DNA of 64,000 bases from Aestuariivita sp. (GCF_021404545.1 NZ_JAAWWD010000033.1:1-64000), one strand, 5' to 3'. Positions 53,301 through 61,315 are shown, counted from the stretch's first letter. Numbers and translations: made by a program. The notes: generated from the sequence alone by a model not told the origin.

Positions 53301-54878
53301 TCAATATCCCAGAGCACACCCATCCTTGCGCGGATCGCTGGCGCCTTCCAGAATGCCGGTGTCATGGATCAGGATGGCCTGTGCGCCGCCAATGGGGGTG
53401 TCAGGCACGCTGACTGCATGACCCATATCGGCCAGTTCCTGGCGCACGGCATCGGAATATCCGCGCTCGACCTTCATGGTGCCATTGTCCGAGAAGGCGC
53501 GTGGCGCGTCCAGGGCGGATTGCGGATCCATTCCGAAATCAATCATATTGCTCACAACTCGGGCGTGGCCATTGGGCTGATACTGTCCACCCATCACGCC
53601 AAAGGGCATGGTCACGCGGCCATTCTCACGCAGGATACCGGGGATGATCGTATGCGCGGGCCGCTTGCCCGGGGCCATTTCATTCGGATGGCCGTCGTCC
53701 AGCGTAAAGCCGGCGCCGCGATTCTGGAACAGGATGCCGAATTTATTGCTGGCAATGCCGGACCCAAAGCCGTGAAAGATCGAATAGATCAGTGAGACCG
53801 CCATGCGATCCTTGTCCACCACGGTGATATAGACGGTGTCCTTATGCACGGCCTCCGACAGCGCCGCAGGGCCCTTCATCGCCCGATGCGGGTCGATCAG
53901 GGCGGCCAGTTCGGCAGCGGTGTCTTCGGATAACATATGGTCCAGCCGCGCGGTGTGATCCGGATCGCCCAGAAACCGGTTGCGGGTGTCATAGGCAAGC
54001 TTGGCCGCCTCGGCCTCGATATGCGCGCGTTGGCTGCCAAGGGGGGGCATCGCCGCGATGTCGAAATGCTTGAGGATGTTGAGCATCAGGATCGCGATGG
54101 CACCCTGGCTGTTGGGCGGATGCTCCACCAGTTCGGTGCCCTTATAGAGACCGCTGACAGGCGTTGCTTCATCACAACGGACATTCGCGAAGTCCTCTAT
54201 GGTATGGGCTCCACCCATGGCGCGCAGGCTTTGCACCATATCCTCGGCCACTTCGCCGGTGTAAAAGGCGTCCCGGCCGCCCTTGGCAATGCGGCGCAAG
54301 ACCTCGGCCTGGCCGGGCACCCGAAAGATATCGCCCGGCATCGGTACACGACCGTTGACCAGATAGATTTCGCGCGCGTGGCCTTGCAATGTTTCGGCGT
54401 CGTTGGCCCAGTCAAACGCAACGCGCGCGGCGACGGGCACGCCGTCTTCCGCATATCGGATCGCGGGGGCCAGCAGGGTGTCCAGCCCCAGCTTTCCCTC
54501 GGTGTCCGACAGGTGACAAAAGGCGTCGATCGCGCTGGGGATTGTGACGGCGTACGGGCTGTAGGGCGGCAGAACAGAGTGACCCACCGCGCGCAAATCG
54601 GCGGCAGAGCTGGCATCCGTAGCACGCCCCGATCCATTCAATGCCCGGATCTCATCGCTGCCTGCGCGGGAATACAAGACAAAACAGTCACCCCCGATGC
54701 CGGTCATTTGCGGCTCGCAAATCCCAAGCAGAACCGCGCCCGCGATTGCAGCGTCCATCGCGTTTCCACCGCGGTTGAGAATGTCGATGGCGGTTTGTGC
54801 GGCCAGCGGGTGCGATGTTGCGCACATTCCGTTCTGGGCCAGAACGGCCGATCGGCCCGGCTGATGAAAATCGCGCAT
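53301..54878 (-). CDS. Gamma-glutamyltransferase family protein
   Basis: A 525-residue Ntn-hydrolase. N-terminal GMCATSHPLAAQTAIDILNRGGNAMDAAIAG is typical; the autocatalytic nucleophile is T348 in DTVYITVVDKDRMAVSLIYS, and C-terminal PAHTIIPGI and GVMGGQYQPNGHARVVSNMI are family motifs. No signal peptide is seen, unlike E. coli Ggt, so it may act in the cytoplasm or on a non-glutathione substrate such as an antibiotic or glutamyl amide. ATG 54878 has AGGGAAGGGG upstream and lies below a palindrome; an ATG at 54941 would place the palindrome in the coding region. Confidence 0.9.
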   Translation of the reverse strand: MRDFHQPGRSAVLAQNGMCATSHPLAAQTAIDILNRGGNAMDAAIAGAVLLGICEPQMTGIGGDCFVLYSRAGSDEIRALNGSGRATDASSAADLRAVGHSVLPPYSPYAVTIPSAIDAFCHLSDTEGKLGLDTLLAPAIRYAEDGVPVAARVAFDWANDAETLQGHAREIYLVNGRVPMPGDIFRVPGQAEVLRRIAKGGRDAFYTGEVAEDMVQSLRAMGGAHTIEDFANVRCDEATPVSGLYKGTELVEHPPNSQGAIAILMLNILKHFDIAAMPPLGSQRAHIEAEAAKLAYDTRNRFLGDPDHTARLDHMLSEDTAAELAALIDPHRAMKGPAALSEAVHKDTVYITVVDKDRMAVSLIYSIFHGFGSGIASNKFGILFQNRGAGFTLDDGHPNEMAPGKRPAHTIIPGILRENGRVTMPFGVMGGQYQPNGHARVVSNMIDFGMDPQSALDAPRAFSDNGTMKVERGYSDAVRQELADMGHAVSVPDTPIGGAQAILIHDTGILEGASDPRKDGCALGY

Positions 54879-54915
54879 ATTGGCCCCTTCCCTCAGGTCT
54901 TTGGTTTTTTTCATA

Positions 54916-54932
54916 CCGTTAATAGTTAACGG
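54916..54932. promoter_or_regulatory. Operator-like palindrome upstream of the glutamyltransferase gene
   Basis: CCGTTAA-TAG-TTAACGG, a perfect 7-bp inverted repeat with a 3-bp centre, 38-54 bp before the start codon on the minus strand. A likely repressor or activator site; the regulator is not in the neighbourhood by sequence alone. Confidence 0.65.
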
Positions 54933-54978
54933 ACCAATCAAAGACCATAGGCATTCACGTAAGAGGCATGGAGAAGAT

Positions 54979-55026
54979 CCTCGGCGCCGCGCACTGGGTG
55001 GGGGCTGTTAACACACGGCGCCGAGG
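54979..55026. repeat. 11-bp inverted repeat in the intergenic region
   Basis: CCTCGGCGCCG (54979-54989) and CGGCGCCGAGG (55016-55026) with 26 bases between. No U-run, so not an ordinary terminator. It lies between the 3' end of the anti-sigma gene and the glutamyltransferase promoter; it could be a structured leader or protein site. Confidence 0.6.
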
Positions 55027-55137
55027 GAAGCTATATGCAGCTACACCAAGAGTTTTGCCTTCGGACTTGGTCCGTAATTGGGTCGTATCACGGCAAATCC
55101 AAGGCAATTGCACCGGTGGCAGGTCAGGCGGCCCCGA

Positions 55138-55602
55138 TCAAAGCTCGGGGTGTTCCATGACAAACCACATCTTCAGGAGGTTGGTGCCATTGATCCGGCT
55201 ATAGTCGAGCCGGTCGGCGAGGTTGCGGATCATGTTCCAGCCGAACCCCCCTTCGGGCAACGCGCCACGTGCCACCGACAGATCGGCCGCCCGCCCTTCG
55301 GGCAGGATCCAGTCCGGCAGTGCCTCCCCGGAATCCAGCATCTGTACAAAGACATGGGCTGCGTTCACCCGCATTTCCACGCGGATCAGCCCATCGACGA
55401 CCCCGGCACAGGCATGTTCGACAATGTTGTTCAGCCCCTCTGCCACAGCAATTTCGACAGAACTGCTCAGATCGCTTTCCAGCCGTGCGGCCGACAAAGC
55501 GCTGCGGAGCTCGATCAACAGATCGCGTACCGCCAGCTCCGAAGCCGGGCAGGAAAACTGATAGGTCAAGGGGAGGCCGTCAAAGGGCATGTCGGTGTCC
55601 AT
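55138..55602 (-). CDS. Anti-sigma factor-type ATPase (RsbW-like, HATPase_c_2)
   Basis: A 154-residue GHKL-fold protein. IAVAEGLNNIVEHAC is the N-box (E-x-x-N-N), VQMLDSGEALPD the G1 region, GGFGWNMIRNLAD the G2 region with the ATP lid. Such kinases bind a sigma factor or partner and phosphorylate a STAS protein. ATG 55602 is used; the codon at 55608 is TTG. It lies 15 bp downstream of the STAS gene, the usual partner order. No sigma-factor gene or PP2C phosphatase is in the window. Confidence 0.88.
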   Translation of the reverse strand: MDTDMPFDGLPLTYQFSCPASELAVRDLLIELRSALSAARLESDLSSSVEIAVAEGLNNIVEHACAGVVDGLIRVEMRVNAAHVFVQMLDSGEALPDWILPEGRAADLSVARGALPEGGFGWNMIRNLADRLDYSRINGTNLLKMWFVMEHPEL

Positions 55603-55617
55603 CCCCAATGTCCGGTT

Positions 55618-55956
55618 TCAGCTTGCATCTGTCCCGACGGCCGCGTCGAGGGTGTCGTAAAGCCGAAACACCGTATCCATCCGTGTCAGGCGAAAGACCT
55701 TGCTGACGTTGCCTGACAGGCCTGCCAGGTCCAGCCGTACCCCTGCGTCAAGTTGTTTCATGGAGGCGACGATCGCACCCAACCCGCTGGAATCGATGAA
55801 ATCGACCTGGCTGAGATCCAGCACGACACGGTCCGGGCTGCCTTGTGTCTTTTGGCGCATGTCCTCCTTGAACTGGATTGCCATGGCTGCATCAATGCGA
55901 GGCACCTGCACGGTGATGATCCGCGCGTGGTCTGTATCTGTGCTTGTAAGGCTCAT
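55618..55956 (-). CDS. STAS-domain anti-anti-sigma factor (RsbV-like)
   Basis: A 112-residue STAS domain. VLDLSQVDFIDSSGLGAIVASM contains the phospho-acceptor serine (S56 or S57) in the DSSGLG loop. It is the antagonist of the ATPase encoded next to it: when dephosphorylated it sequesters the kinase and frees the regulator. Small operon STAS-ATPase on the minus strand, diverging from the thiolase gene. Confidence 0.88.
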   Translation of the reverse strand: MSLTSTDTDHARIITVQVPRIDAAMAIQFKEDMRQKTQGSPDRVVLDLSQVDFIDSSGLGAIVASMKQLDAGVRLDLAGLSGNVSKVFRLTRMDTVFRLYDTLDAAVGTDAS

Positions 55957-56046
55957 CGAAGGGTCCTAGGTCTCTGCATCGTATCTGAGAGGTTAAACCC
56001 GAAGTCTTACCATTCGGTGATCAGCTTTGCGGTGAGGAGGAATGCA

Positions 56047-57219
56047 ATGAAAGAGGTAATCATAGCCGGAGCAGCGCGCACTCCGATGGGCGGTTTTCAG
56101 GGGGTCTTCGACGGCCTGCCTGCCGCGGATCTGGGTGGAAGCGCGATCAGGGCGGCCATGAACGGCGCCGGTCTTTCGACCGTCGACGAGGTGTTGATGG
56201 GATGCGTTCTGCCCGCGGGTCAAGGCCAGGCCCCTGCGCGCCAGGCCGGTTTTGCGGCGGGTCTGGGAGAGGAGGTGCCTGCCACCACGCTCAACAAAAT
56301 GTGCGGATCGGGTATGAAAGCCGCGATGATGGCCTTTGATCAGATTGCATTGGGCCATGCCGATAGCATGATCGCCGGTGGCATGGAGAGTATGACCAAC
56401 GCGCCCTACCTCTTGCCGAAAATGCGCGGTGGCGCGCGGATCGGCCATGGGCAGGTGATCGATCACATGTTCCTCGATGGCTTGGAGGATGCCTATGATA
56501 AGGGTCGGCTTATGGGCACCTTTGCCGAGGACTGTGCCGAGGCCTATCAATTCACCCGCGAGGCGCAGGACGCGTATGCGTTGACATCACTTTCCAACGC
56601 GCTTGAGGCGCAGCAAAGCGGTGCCTTTGACGGTGAAATCACTGCGGTGACATTGACCTCGCACAAGGGCGATGTGGTAGTGGCGACCGATGAACAACCG
56701 GGCACCGCACGACCCGACAAAATCCCACACCTCAGACCGGCCTTCCGCAAGGATGGCACGGTGACGGCGGCGAATGCCTCGTCCATCTCGGACGGCGCGG
56801 CAGCGCTGGTTCTGGCCAGTGCGGAGGCTGCGGAGGCTCAGGGTCTTGCAATCCGCGCCCGCATCCTGGGGCATGCAAGCCATGCCCAGGCGCCCGCGCT
56901 TTTCACCACCGCCCCCGTCCCCGCCGCGCAGAAGCTGCTGGAGCGGATCGGCTGGAGCAAGGACGATGTCGATCTGTGGGAAGTCAACGAGGCCTTTGCC
57001 GTGGTGCCCATGGCGTTCATGCATGAAATGGGAGTGTCGCGCGACAAGGTGAACGTGAATGGCGGCGCCTGCGCGCTGGGCCATCCCATCGGCGCGTCCG
57101 GTGCGCGCATCATGGTCACGCTGCTGAACGCGCTGGAGACGCGCGGCCTGAAACGCGGGGTTGCCGCGATCTGCATCGGCGGCGGCGAAGGCACGGCGAT
57201 TGCGATTGAGCGGGTCTGA
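56047..57219 (+). CDS. Acetyl-CoA C-acyltransferase (thiolase)
   Basis: A 390-residue thiolase. Acyl-enzyme cysteine is C86 in LNKMCGSGMKAAM; the histidine and second cysteine lie in NVNGGACALGHPIGASGARIMV and AICIGGGEGTAIAIE. It joins or splits acetyl-CoA units. AGGAGG lies 6 bases before ATG 56047; an upstream open frame is ignored. Could work in fatty-acid, ketone-body or PHB metabolism; neighbours do not decide. Confidence 0.93.
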   Translation: MKEVIIAGAARTPMGGFQGVFDGLPAADLGGSAIRAAMNGAGLSTVDEVLMGCVLPAGQGQAPARQAGFAAGLGEEVPATTLNKMCGSGMKAAMMAFDQIALGHADSMIAGGMESMTNAPYLLPKMRGGARIGHGQVIDHMFLDGLEDAYDKGRLMGTFAEDCAEAYQFTREAQDAYALTSLSNALEAQQSGAFDGEITAVTLTSHKGDVVVATDEQPGTARPDKIPHLRPAFRKDGTVTAANASSISDGAAALVLASAEAAEAQGLAIRARILGHASHAQAPALFTTAPVPAAQKLLERIGWSKDDVDLWEVNEAFAVVPMAFMHEMGVSRDKVNVNGGACALGHPIGASGARIMVTLLNALETRGLKRGVAAICIGGGEGTAIAIERV

Positions 57220-57231
57220 GACGGGCACCTT

Positions 57232-57741
57232 ATGCAATCGGATCTGGATACCCTGAAGCGTTTCGAGGAGGATCTCCGGTCAGAACGGGGCGTGACGGTG
57301 TCGCGTTTGCTCACATGGCTGGAGGCTTTCCTTGAAGGCGAAAAGGATCCTTTGGATCTCGATGATTATCGGCTGAGCACGCGGCCCTGGACGAACCTGA
57401 AAGAAGAGATCGCACCGGTTCCCAAGCTCGTCCGGGTGCGCGCATTGATGCGCCACGTTCTCTTGCCGGATGACTCGATGGCTGCGCACTGTGCCGATAT
57501 CTTTCGCAGAGGTGAGCAAAGGAACGATCCGAAACATGCGGGTCTTTGGTTGCTGATTTCCATGCACCACGCCGCAATGCCCCGACGTCTGATTGAAGAT
57601 CTGTTGTCCCGGCTGCGATCAACCGCACCGGTCACGCCCGGTGCCCAGGACTTCTGTGTGACTGTCGAAGGTACAGCCCCCCGCGCGCACCGTATGTCTG
57701 AACCCACGCCGAAGGAGACGTCACATGAAAGCCGATTATGA
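57232..57741 (+). CDS. Hypothetical protein upstream of the GAF-domain reductase
   Basis: A 169-residue charged, mostly helical protein with no family I recognise; no signal peptide or membrane segment. The last 17 bases overlap the next gene (57725). Composition of residues 1-135 (RLLTWLEAFLEGEKDPLDL, RALMRHVLLPDDSMAAHCADIFR, HAAMPRRLIEDLLSRLR) looks like a genuine fold, while the C-terminal tail looks low-complexity. It is tentatively a real gene in an operon with the thiolase. Confidence 0.55.
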   Translation: MQSDLDTLKRFEEDLRSERGVTVSRLLTWLEAFLEGEKDPLDLDDYRLSTRPWTNLKEEIAPVPKLVRVRALMRHVLLPDDSMAAHCADIFRRGEQRNDPKHAGLWLLISMHHAAMPRRLIEDLLSRLRSTAPVTPGAQDFCVTVEGTAPRAHRMSEPTPKETSHESRL

Positions 57742-58183
57742 TAGGTTGGAAAAGACCATCGTCGCCCTGACGGAGGGTGAAAAGGATGCGGTTGCCCTGA
57801 TGGCCACCATCGCCTGTGAAGTGCATCAGGCGGATGATCGGTTCGACTGGACCGGGTTCTACCGGGTCGTCGCACCTGACCTGATGAAGATTGGCCCCTA
57901 TCAGGGCGGTCACGGCTGTCTGATGATCCCGTTTGACAAAGGTGTCTGCGGCGCCGCGGCCCGCACGGGAGAGGTACAGCTGGTCCCGGATGTCGATGTG
58001 TTCCCGGGCCATATCGCGTGTGCCTCGTCCACCCGGTCTGAACTGGTGTTGCCGGTGCGCAATAAGCGCGGCTCTCTCTTGGGAGTATTCGATATCGACA
58101 GCGATCAGCCCGATGCGTTTACGCAGGAGGACGCGGATCGCCTGGCTGCGATTCTGGATCAGGCATTTGCCTTTGCGCGCTAG
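57725..58183 (+). CDS. Free methionine-(R)-sulfoxide reductase (GAF domain)
   Basis: A 152-residue GAF-domain enzyme of the fRMsr (MsrC/YebR) type. Conserved cysteines sit in HGCLMIPFDKGVCGAAART (two of them) and HIACASSTRSELVLPV, the usual catalytic set, and LLGVFDIDSDQPDAFTQED is the GAF end motif. It reduces the free amino acid methionine-R-sulfoxide with thioredoxin. Start ATG 57725. Confidence 0.9.
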   Translation: MKADYDRLEKTIVALTEGEKDAVALMATIACEVHQADDRFDWTGFYRVVAPDLMKIGPYQGGHGCLMIPFDKGVCGAAARTGEVQLVPDVDVFPGHIACASSTRSELVLPVRNKRGSLLGVFDIDSDQPDAFTQEDADRLAAILDQAFAFAR

Positions 58184-58214
58184 GAAGGCGCGGGTCGGGA
58201 GTGTCATCGGGGGT

Positions 58215-58236
58215 GGCGGGACAAGTCCCGCCCTAC
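58215..58236 (-). repeat. REP-like unit downstream of the free-Met-sulfoxide reductase
   Basis: Minus-strand copy: on the plus strand GGCGGGAC-AA-GTCCCGCC followed by CTAC, i.e. GTAG plus hairpin read in reverse. It lies 32 bp after the stop codon at 58183. Confidence 0.85.
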
Positions 58237-58310
58237 GGGGGATCTCTGGACAGGCCGACCTGTCGCGGTTTGGCAGATCGAGGGCGCGTCCTGTTCTGTA
58301 GATCCATGAA

Positions 58311-58374
58311 GTGAAAAAACCTCTTGATTTTTCACCAGACTCAGGCACCGTGAAATCCTGAGGGAGATTTTCAC
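58311..58374. promoter_or_regulatory. Two inverted repeats upstream of the XRE-cupin regulator
   Basis: GTGAAAAA (58311-58318) pairs with TTTTTCAC (58328-58335) around 9 bases; GTGAAA (58350-58355) pairs with TTTCAC (58369-58374) around 13 bases. Centres are about 39 bp apart. They lie 17-81 bp before the GTG start of the regulator gene and look like its autoregulatory sites. Confidence 0.7.
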
Positions 58375-58391
58375 GAAAGGGCCGAGTCGCC

Positions 58392-58964
58392 GTGATCGAC
58401 CAACAGCCAGTCCTGTCCGGGTCTCTGGGGGCCGATCTGCGCGCGTTGCGCAAAGCGCGCGGGCTGACGCTGGCCGATCTTTCGGATCGCTTGGGCCGTT
58501 CCGTGGGCTGGTTGAGCCAGGTGGAGCGTGATCTGTCGGAGCCGTCGATCACCGATCTGCGGATGATCGCAAAGGTTCTGGACGTCTCGGTCTCGATGCT
58601 CTTTTCTCACGCACCGTCCCCGGCGGCCGAGGCGGGTTACATCGTGCGCGCGGGCGCGCGGCGCCCGATCGGCTCATCCGAGGCGGGCCTGATCGAAGAG
58701 CTCTTGTCGCCTGACCTGACAGACGATTTCGAGATGGTGCATTCGACCTTTCAGCCCAAGGCGCGGATCACCGAGTTCGTCACGCGCCTGACGCAAGAGG
58801 TCGGTTATGTAGTCTCCGGCGCGCTGTCGTTGGATATCGGCGGCAGGTCCTTTGCCGTTCAACCGGGCGACAGCTTTCGCATTCGGGGCGAGCCGTTCCG
58901 ATGGTCGAATCCGCATGACATCCCTGCCGTGGTGATCTGGGTGATCGCCCCGCCGGTCTATTGA
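58392..58964 (+). CDS. XRE-family regulator with C-terminal cupin
   Basis: A 190-residue regulator. Residues about 13-67 hold a helix-turn-helix of the XRE type (LGADLRALRKARGLTLADLSDRLGRSVGWLSQVERDLSEPSITDLRMIAKVL, seen in shorter parts: LRALRKARGLTLADLSDRLG and SVGWLSQVERDLSEPSI). The C-terminal half is a cupin (VGYVVSGALSLDIGGRSFAVQPGDSFRI) that binds a small effector. GTG 58392 has no strong site but is the conserved start. Heads a run with a LysE exporter 14 bp downstream, so it probably controls amino-acid or amine export. Confidence 0.88.
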   Translation: MIDQQPVLSGSLGADLRALRKARGLTLADLSDRLGRSVGWLSQVERDLSEPSITDLRMIAKVLDVSVSMLFSHAPSPAAEAGYIVRAGARRPIGSSEAGLIEELLSPDLTDDFEMVHSTFQPKARITEFVTRLTQEVGYVVSGALSLDIGGRSFAVQPGDSFRIRGEPFRWSNPHDIPAVVIWVIAPPVY

Positions 58965-58977
58965 CGGGGGTGTGGCG

Positions 58978-59601
58978 ATGACATTGGACACATGGCTGAT
59001 CTTTGCGGTGTTCTGGCTGGTCTTCGCGCTGACCCCGGGACCGAATGCGGTCAATTGCCTCTCGACCGGGATGACATTGGGTTTTCGCCGTGCGCTGCCC
59101 GCCGTCTGGGCAGTGCTGACGCAGGCCACGCTCTTTCTTCTGATGTCCGCTGCGGGTGTGACAGCGCTTTTGATCGCGGCACCGGAGGTCTTCGGCATTG
59201 TCAAACTGATCGGCGCGGGATTTCTGATCTATCTCGGTCTGCGTGGCTGGATCACGGCGCGGCGCCCGTTGCGCATCACCGAGGTCGCGCCGCGCAAGGT
59301 TTATCTGAACGCGCTCGTCATCGCGCTGGCCAATCCCAAGAGTGTGGCAGGTTACCTTGCCGCCTTTTCTCAGTTTATCGAACCGGGTGTGCCGGTCTGG
59401 GATCAGATGGGGGCGATCCTGCCCACGGCCCTTACCCTGACAGGGCTGATCTATGCCGGATATGCGGCACTGGGCGCGGGGTTGGGTCGCGCCGCGTTTG
59501 CCAGGACGGTCAACACGTTGCTGCGCCGTGCGCTGGCGGCGTGTTTCATTGTGTACGGTGTGGCGCTCGGCCTTGCGCCCACGCCCCAGGCGAAAGGATA
59601 A
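58978..59601 (+). CDS. LysE/RhtB-family amino acid exporter
   Basis: A 207-residue membrane protein with about six helices: TPGPNAVNCLSTGMTLGFRRAL is the LysE/RhtB signature near the first helix, with the G-x-x-R-G-like turn in GLRGWITARRP. Exports amino acids or derivatives. ATG 58978 (GTG 58972 is also in frame). It follows the XRE-cupin regulator and precedes a GFA gene by 5 bp, so they are one operon. Confidence 0.88.
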   Translation: MTLDTWLIFAVFWLVFALTPGPNAVNCLSTGMTLGFRRALPAVWAVLTQATLFLLMSAAGVTALLIAAPEVFGIVKLIGAGFLIYLGLRGWITARRPLRITEVAPRKVYLNALVIALANPKSVAGYLAAFSQFIEPGVPVWDQMGAILPTALTLTGLIYAGYAALGAGLGRAAFARTVNTLLRRALAACFIVYGVALGLAPTPQAKG

Positions 59602-59606
59602 CGGAT

Positions 59607-59981
59607 ATGCGGACCGGGTCATGCCTTTGCGGTGCGGTCGCGTTTCACTTCGATGCGGATGCGCCCGCGCCTTCGGTCTGCCATTGCGGCCAGTGCCGCC
59701 GTCAATCGGGCCATGTCTGGGCCTCGACCTTCATCGCCGAAACCGCGTTGGTCTTTGACCGTGACGACAGCCTCAGATGGTTCCGCTCCAGCGATGCCGC
59801 GCGCCGTGGGTTCTGCAGCACTTGTGGCTCATTCCTGTTCTGGAAACATGATGCGGAAGATACGATTTCAATTGCGATGGGTGCGCTCGACGCGCCCACG
59901 GGTCTGACCCTCGGCCGCCATATCTTTGTGGCCGATAAGGGCGATTACTATACCATCACCGACGATCTGCCGCAGACCTGA
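59607..59981 (+). CDS. GFA-family (Mss4-like zinc) protein
   Basis: A 124-residue GFA domain: CLCGAV (residues 6-11), then CHCGQCRRQSG and FCSTCGSFLFW, the cysteine clusters that bind zinc in the glutathione-dependent formaldehyde-activating enzyme fold. Many members do not act on formaldehyde, so the function is open. Last gene of the regulator-LysE-GFA unit; it runs toward the RTX gene on the other strand, 11 bp apart. Confidence 0.9.
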   Translation: MRTGSCLCGAVAFHFDADAPAPSVCHCGQCRRQSGHVWASTFIAETALVFDRDDSLRWFRSSDAARRGFCSTCGSFLFWKHDAEDTISIAMGALDAPTGLTLGRHIFVADKGDYYTITDDLPQT

Positions 59982-59992
59982 TGGGCATGATG

Positions 59993-61315
59993 TCAGAACA
60001 CAAGCTCATCCGGCGGATCGCCCCCGTAAAGGAGGTCATCCCCCGCCCCGCCAATGATCGTGTCATTCCCGCCACCGCCATAGATGGTGTCATTGCCCGC
60101 ACCGCCAAAGATCAGGTCGTCGCCGGGTCCACCATAGATCAGGTCATCTCCGTCTCCGCCACGGATCGCGCCGCCCAGCGCGGCGCCATAAATGATGTCA
60201 TCGCCAGCACCGGCCTCGATACTCGTGGTCCCGGGTCCACCAAAGATCGCTTCAGCCAACGCAGTGCCCGTCAGCGTCTCATCCTCTGCTGTACCAAAGA
60301 TAGGCGCATTCAGAACGTGGTTGTAGGCCGCGCCGCGCGCCAAAAACATAGACACGTTCTGGTCAATGAGTTCGTCAACGATAGCCATCATCGGCGCCCA
60401 GTCCTTGGGTGTTTCGATGGCGGTGAGATCTGTTGTGTTCGTTCCGATCTGAAAACCGTCCGGGTTGGCCCCATTGAACCATTTATTTGCAACGTCCCAA
60501 AACGGAACGGGGTCAGAGGTGGCGTTCTCTGTGACCAGCCCGTCCACAGCTTCCGCAAACTCCGAAACAAGCTCAAGATCAAAGCTGTCCGGACGATCCG
60601 CTGCAAAGAAGTAATTGTTGATGATATAGGGGTCGGAGTTGATGGTGATCGTCAACTCGTTCGCGGTCAGTCCTGTTGCCTCGGTCACACCCTCTTGAAT
60701 GCGCAAGACAAACCGCATCATCTCTGCGGCAGCGTCAGATATGCCAAGGCTGGTTTCATCATAGCGCCCGACGTCATCAAGGAATATGCCGGTATAGCCG
60801 TGTTCGACATAGGCGATTGCCTGGGTGATCACCAACTCCTGCCAGTCGGTATCGCGGTAATCAACGAGAAACCCAAAGATACCATCGCCAGGTTCCCCAT
60901 TTGGTCCAAACTCGGGTCCTGTCGCAATCCCAAGGTTCATTTCCAGCCAGCCCGGCGCGCCGTCGCGTACGGTGCCATAGTCCAGGTCGGTCGGATCTTC
61001 CTCGGCGGCGGTGATCCAGTCCCTTTCCCAGTAATACCTGTTAAAATCAGGCACCATCACGTTGACATATGCCAGTACGCCACGGGTCGCACCTTCAACT
61101 GTTTGGTTGGTCAGTTCGTAAAGGTGCTGCTGCGTGAAACGAGGGGCAGTCAGGACGTAATCGTCGGTCTGTCCGTCTTCGTCCACATCGCCCAGGTCCT
61201 GCGTGATATTGCCCGCCTCGAGGATCAAAGACTGCAACCTGCTCTCCGAGAGCTGAGCGAAGATGTCGCTCTGGGCGGCGCTGGTGTCGCCGATCAGGTA
61301 AACCGAAGATTTCAT
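59993..61315 (-). CDS. RTX-repeat protein with a GH114-like (TM1410) domain
   Basis: A 440-residue protein. Residues about 1-330 form a TIM-barrel-like domain: GVLAYVNVMVPDFNRYYW, then HGYTGIFLDDVGRYDE and AAEMMRFVLRIQEG, matching the TM1410/GH114 endo-alpha-1,4-polygalactosaminidase group with its D-D pair in the second segment. From about 375 the C-terminus is made of hemolysin-type calcium repeats (GGDGDDLIYGGPGDD, GGAGNDTIYGGGGND), the signal for type I secretion. There is no N-terminal signal peptide, as expected. Type I exporter genes are not adjacent. ATG 61315 is used; a GTG at 61330 is possible. Acceptor glycan unknown. Confidence 0.8.
   Translation of the reverse strand: MKSSVYLIGDTSAAQSDIFAQLSESRLQSLILEAGNITQDLGDVDEDGQTDDYVLTAPRFTQQHLYELTNQTVEGATRGVLAYVNVMVPDFNRYYWERDWITAAEEDPTDLDYGTVRDGAPGWLEMNLGIATGPEFGPNGEPGDGIFGFLVDYRDTDWQELVITQAIAYVEHGYTGIFLDDVGRYDETSLGISDAAAEMMRFVLRIQEGVTEATGLTANELTITINSDPYIINNYFFAADRPDSFDLELVSEFAEAVDGLVTENATSDPVPFWDVANKWFNGANPDGFQIGTNTTDLTAIETPKDWAPMMAIVDELIDQNVSMFLARGAAYNHVLNAPIFGTAEDETLTGTALAEAIFGGPGTTSIEAGAGDDIIYGAALGGAIRGGDGDDLIYGGPGDDLIFGGAGNDTIYGGGGNDTIIGGAGDDLLYGGDPPDELVF

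Noticed and set aside
54916-54932. CtrA box in CCGTTAA-TAG-TTAACGG
   Set aside because: The two TTAA half-sites are only 3 bp apart and inverted; CtrA needs TTAA-N7-TTAA in direct order.
54968-55204. Plus-strand frame of 78 codons through the 54979-55026 inverted repeat
   Set aside because: Low-complexity product overlapping the anti-sigma gene on the other strand; no ribosome-binding site.
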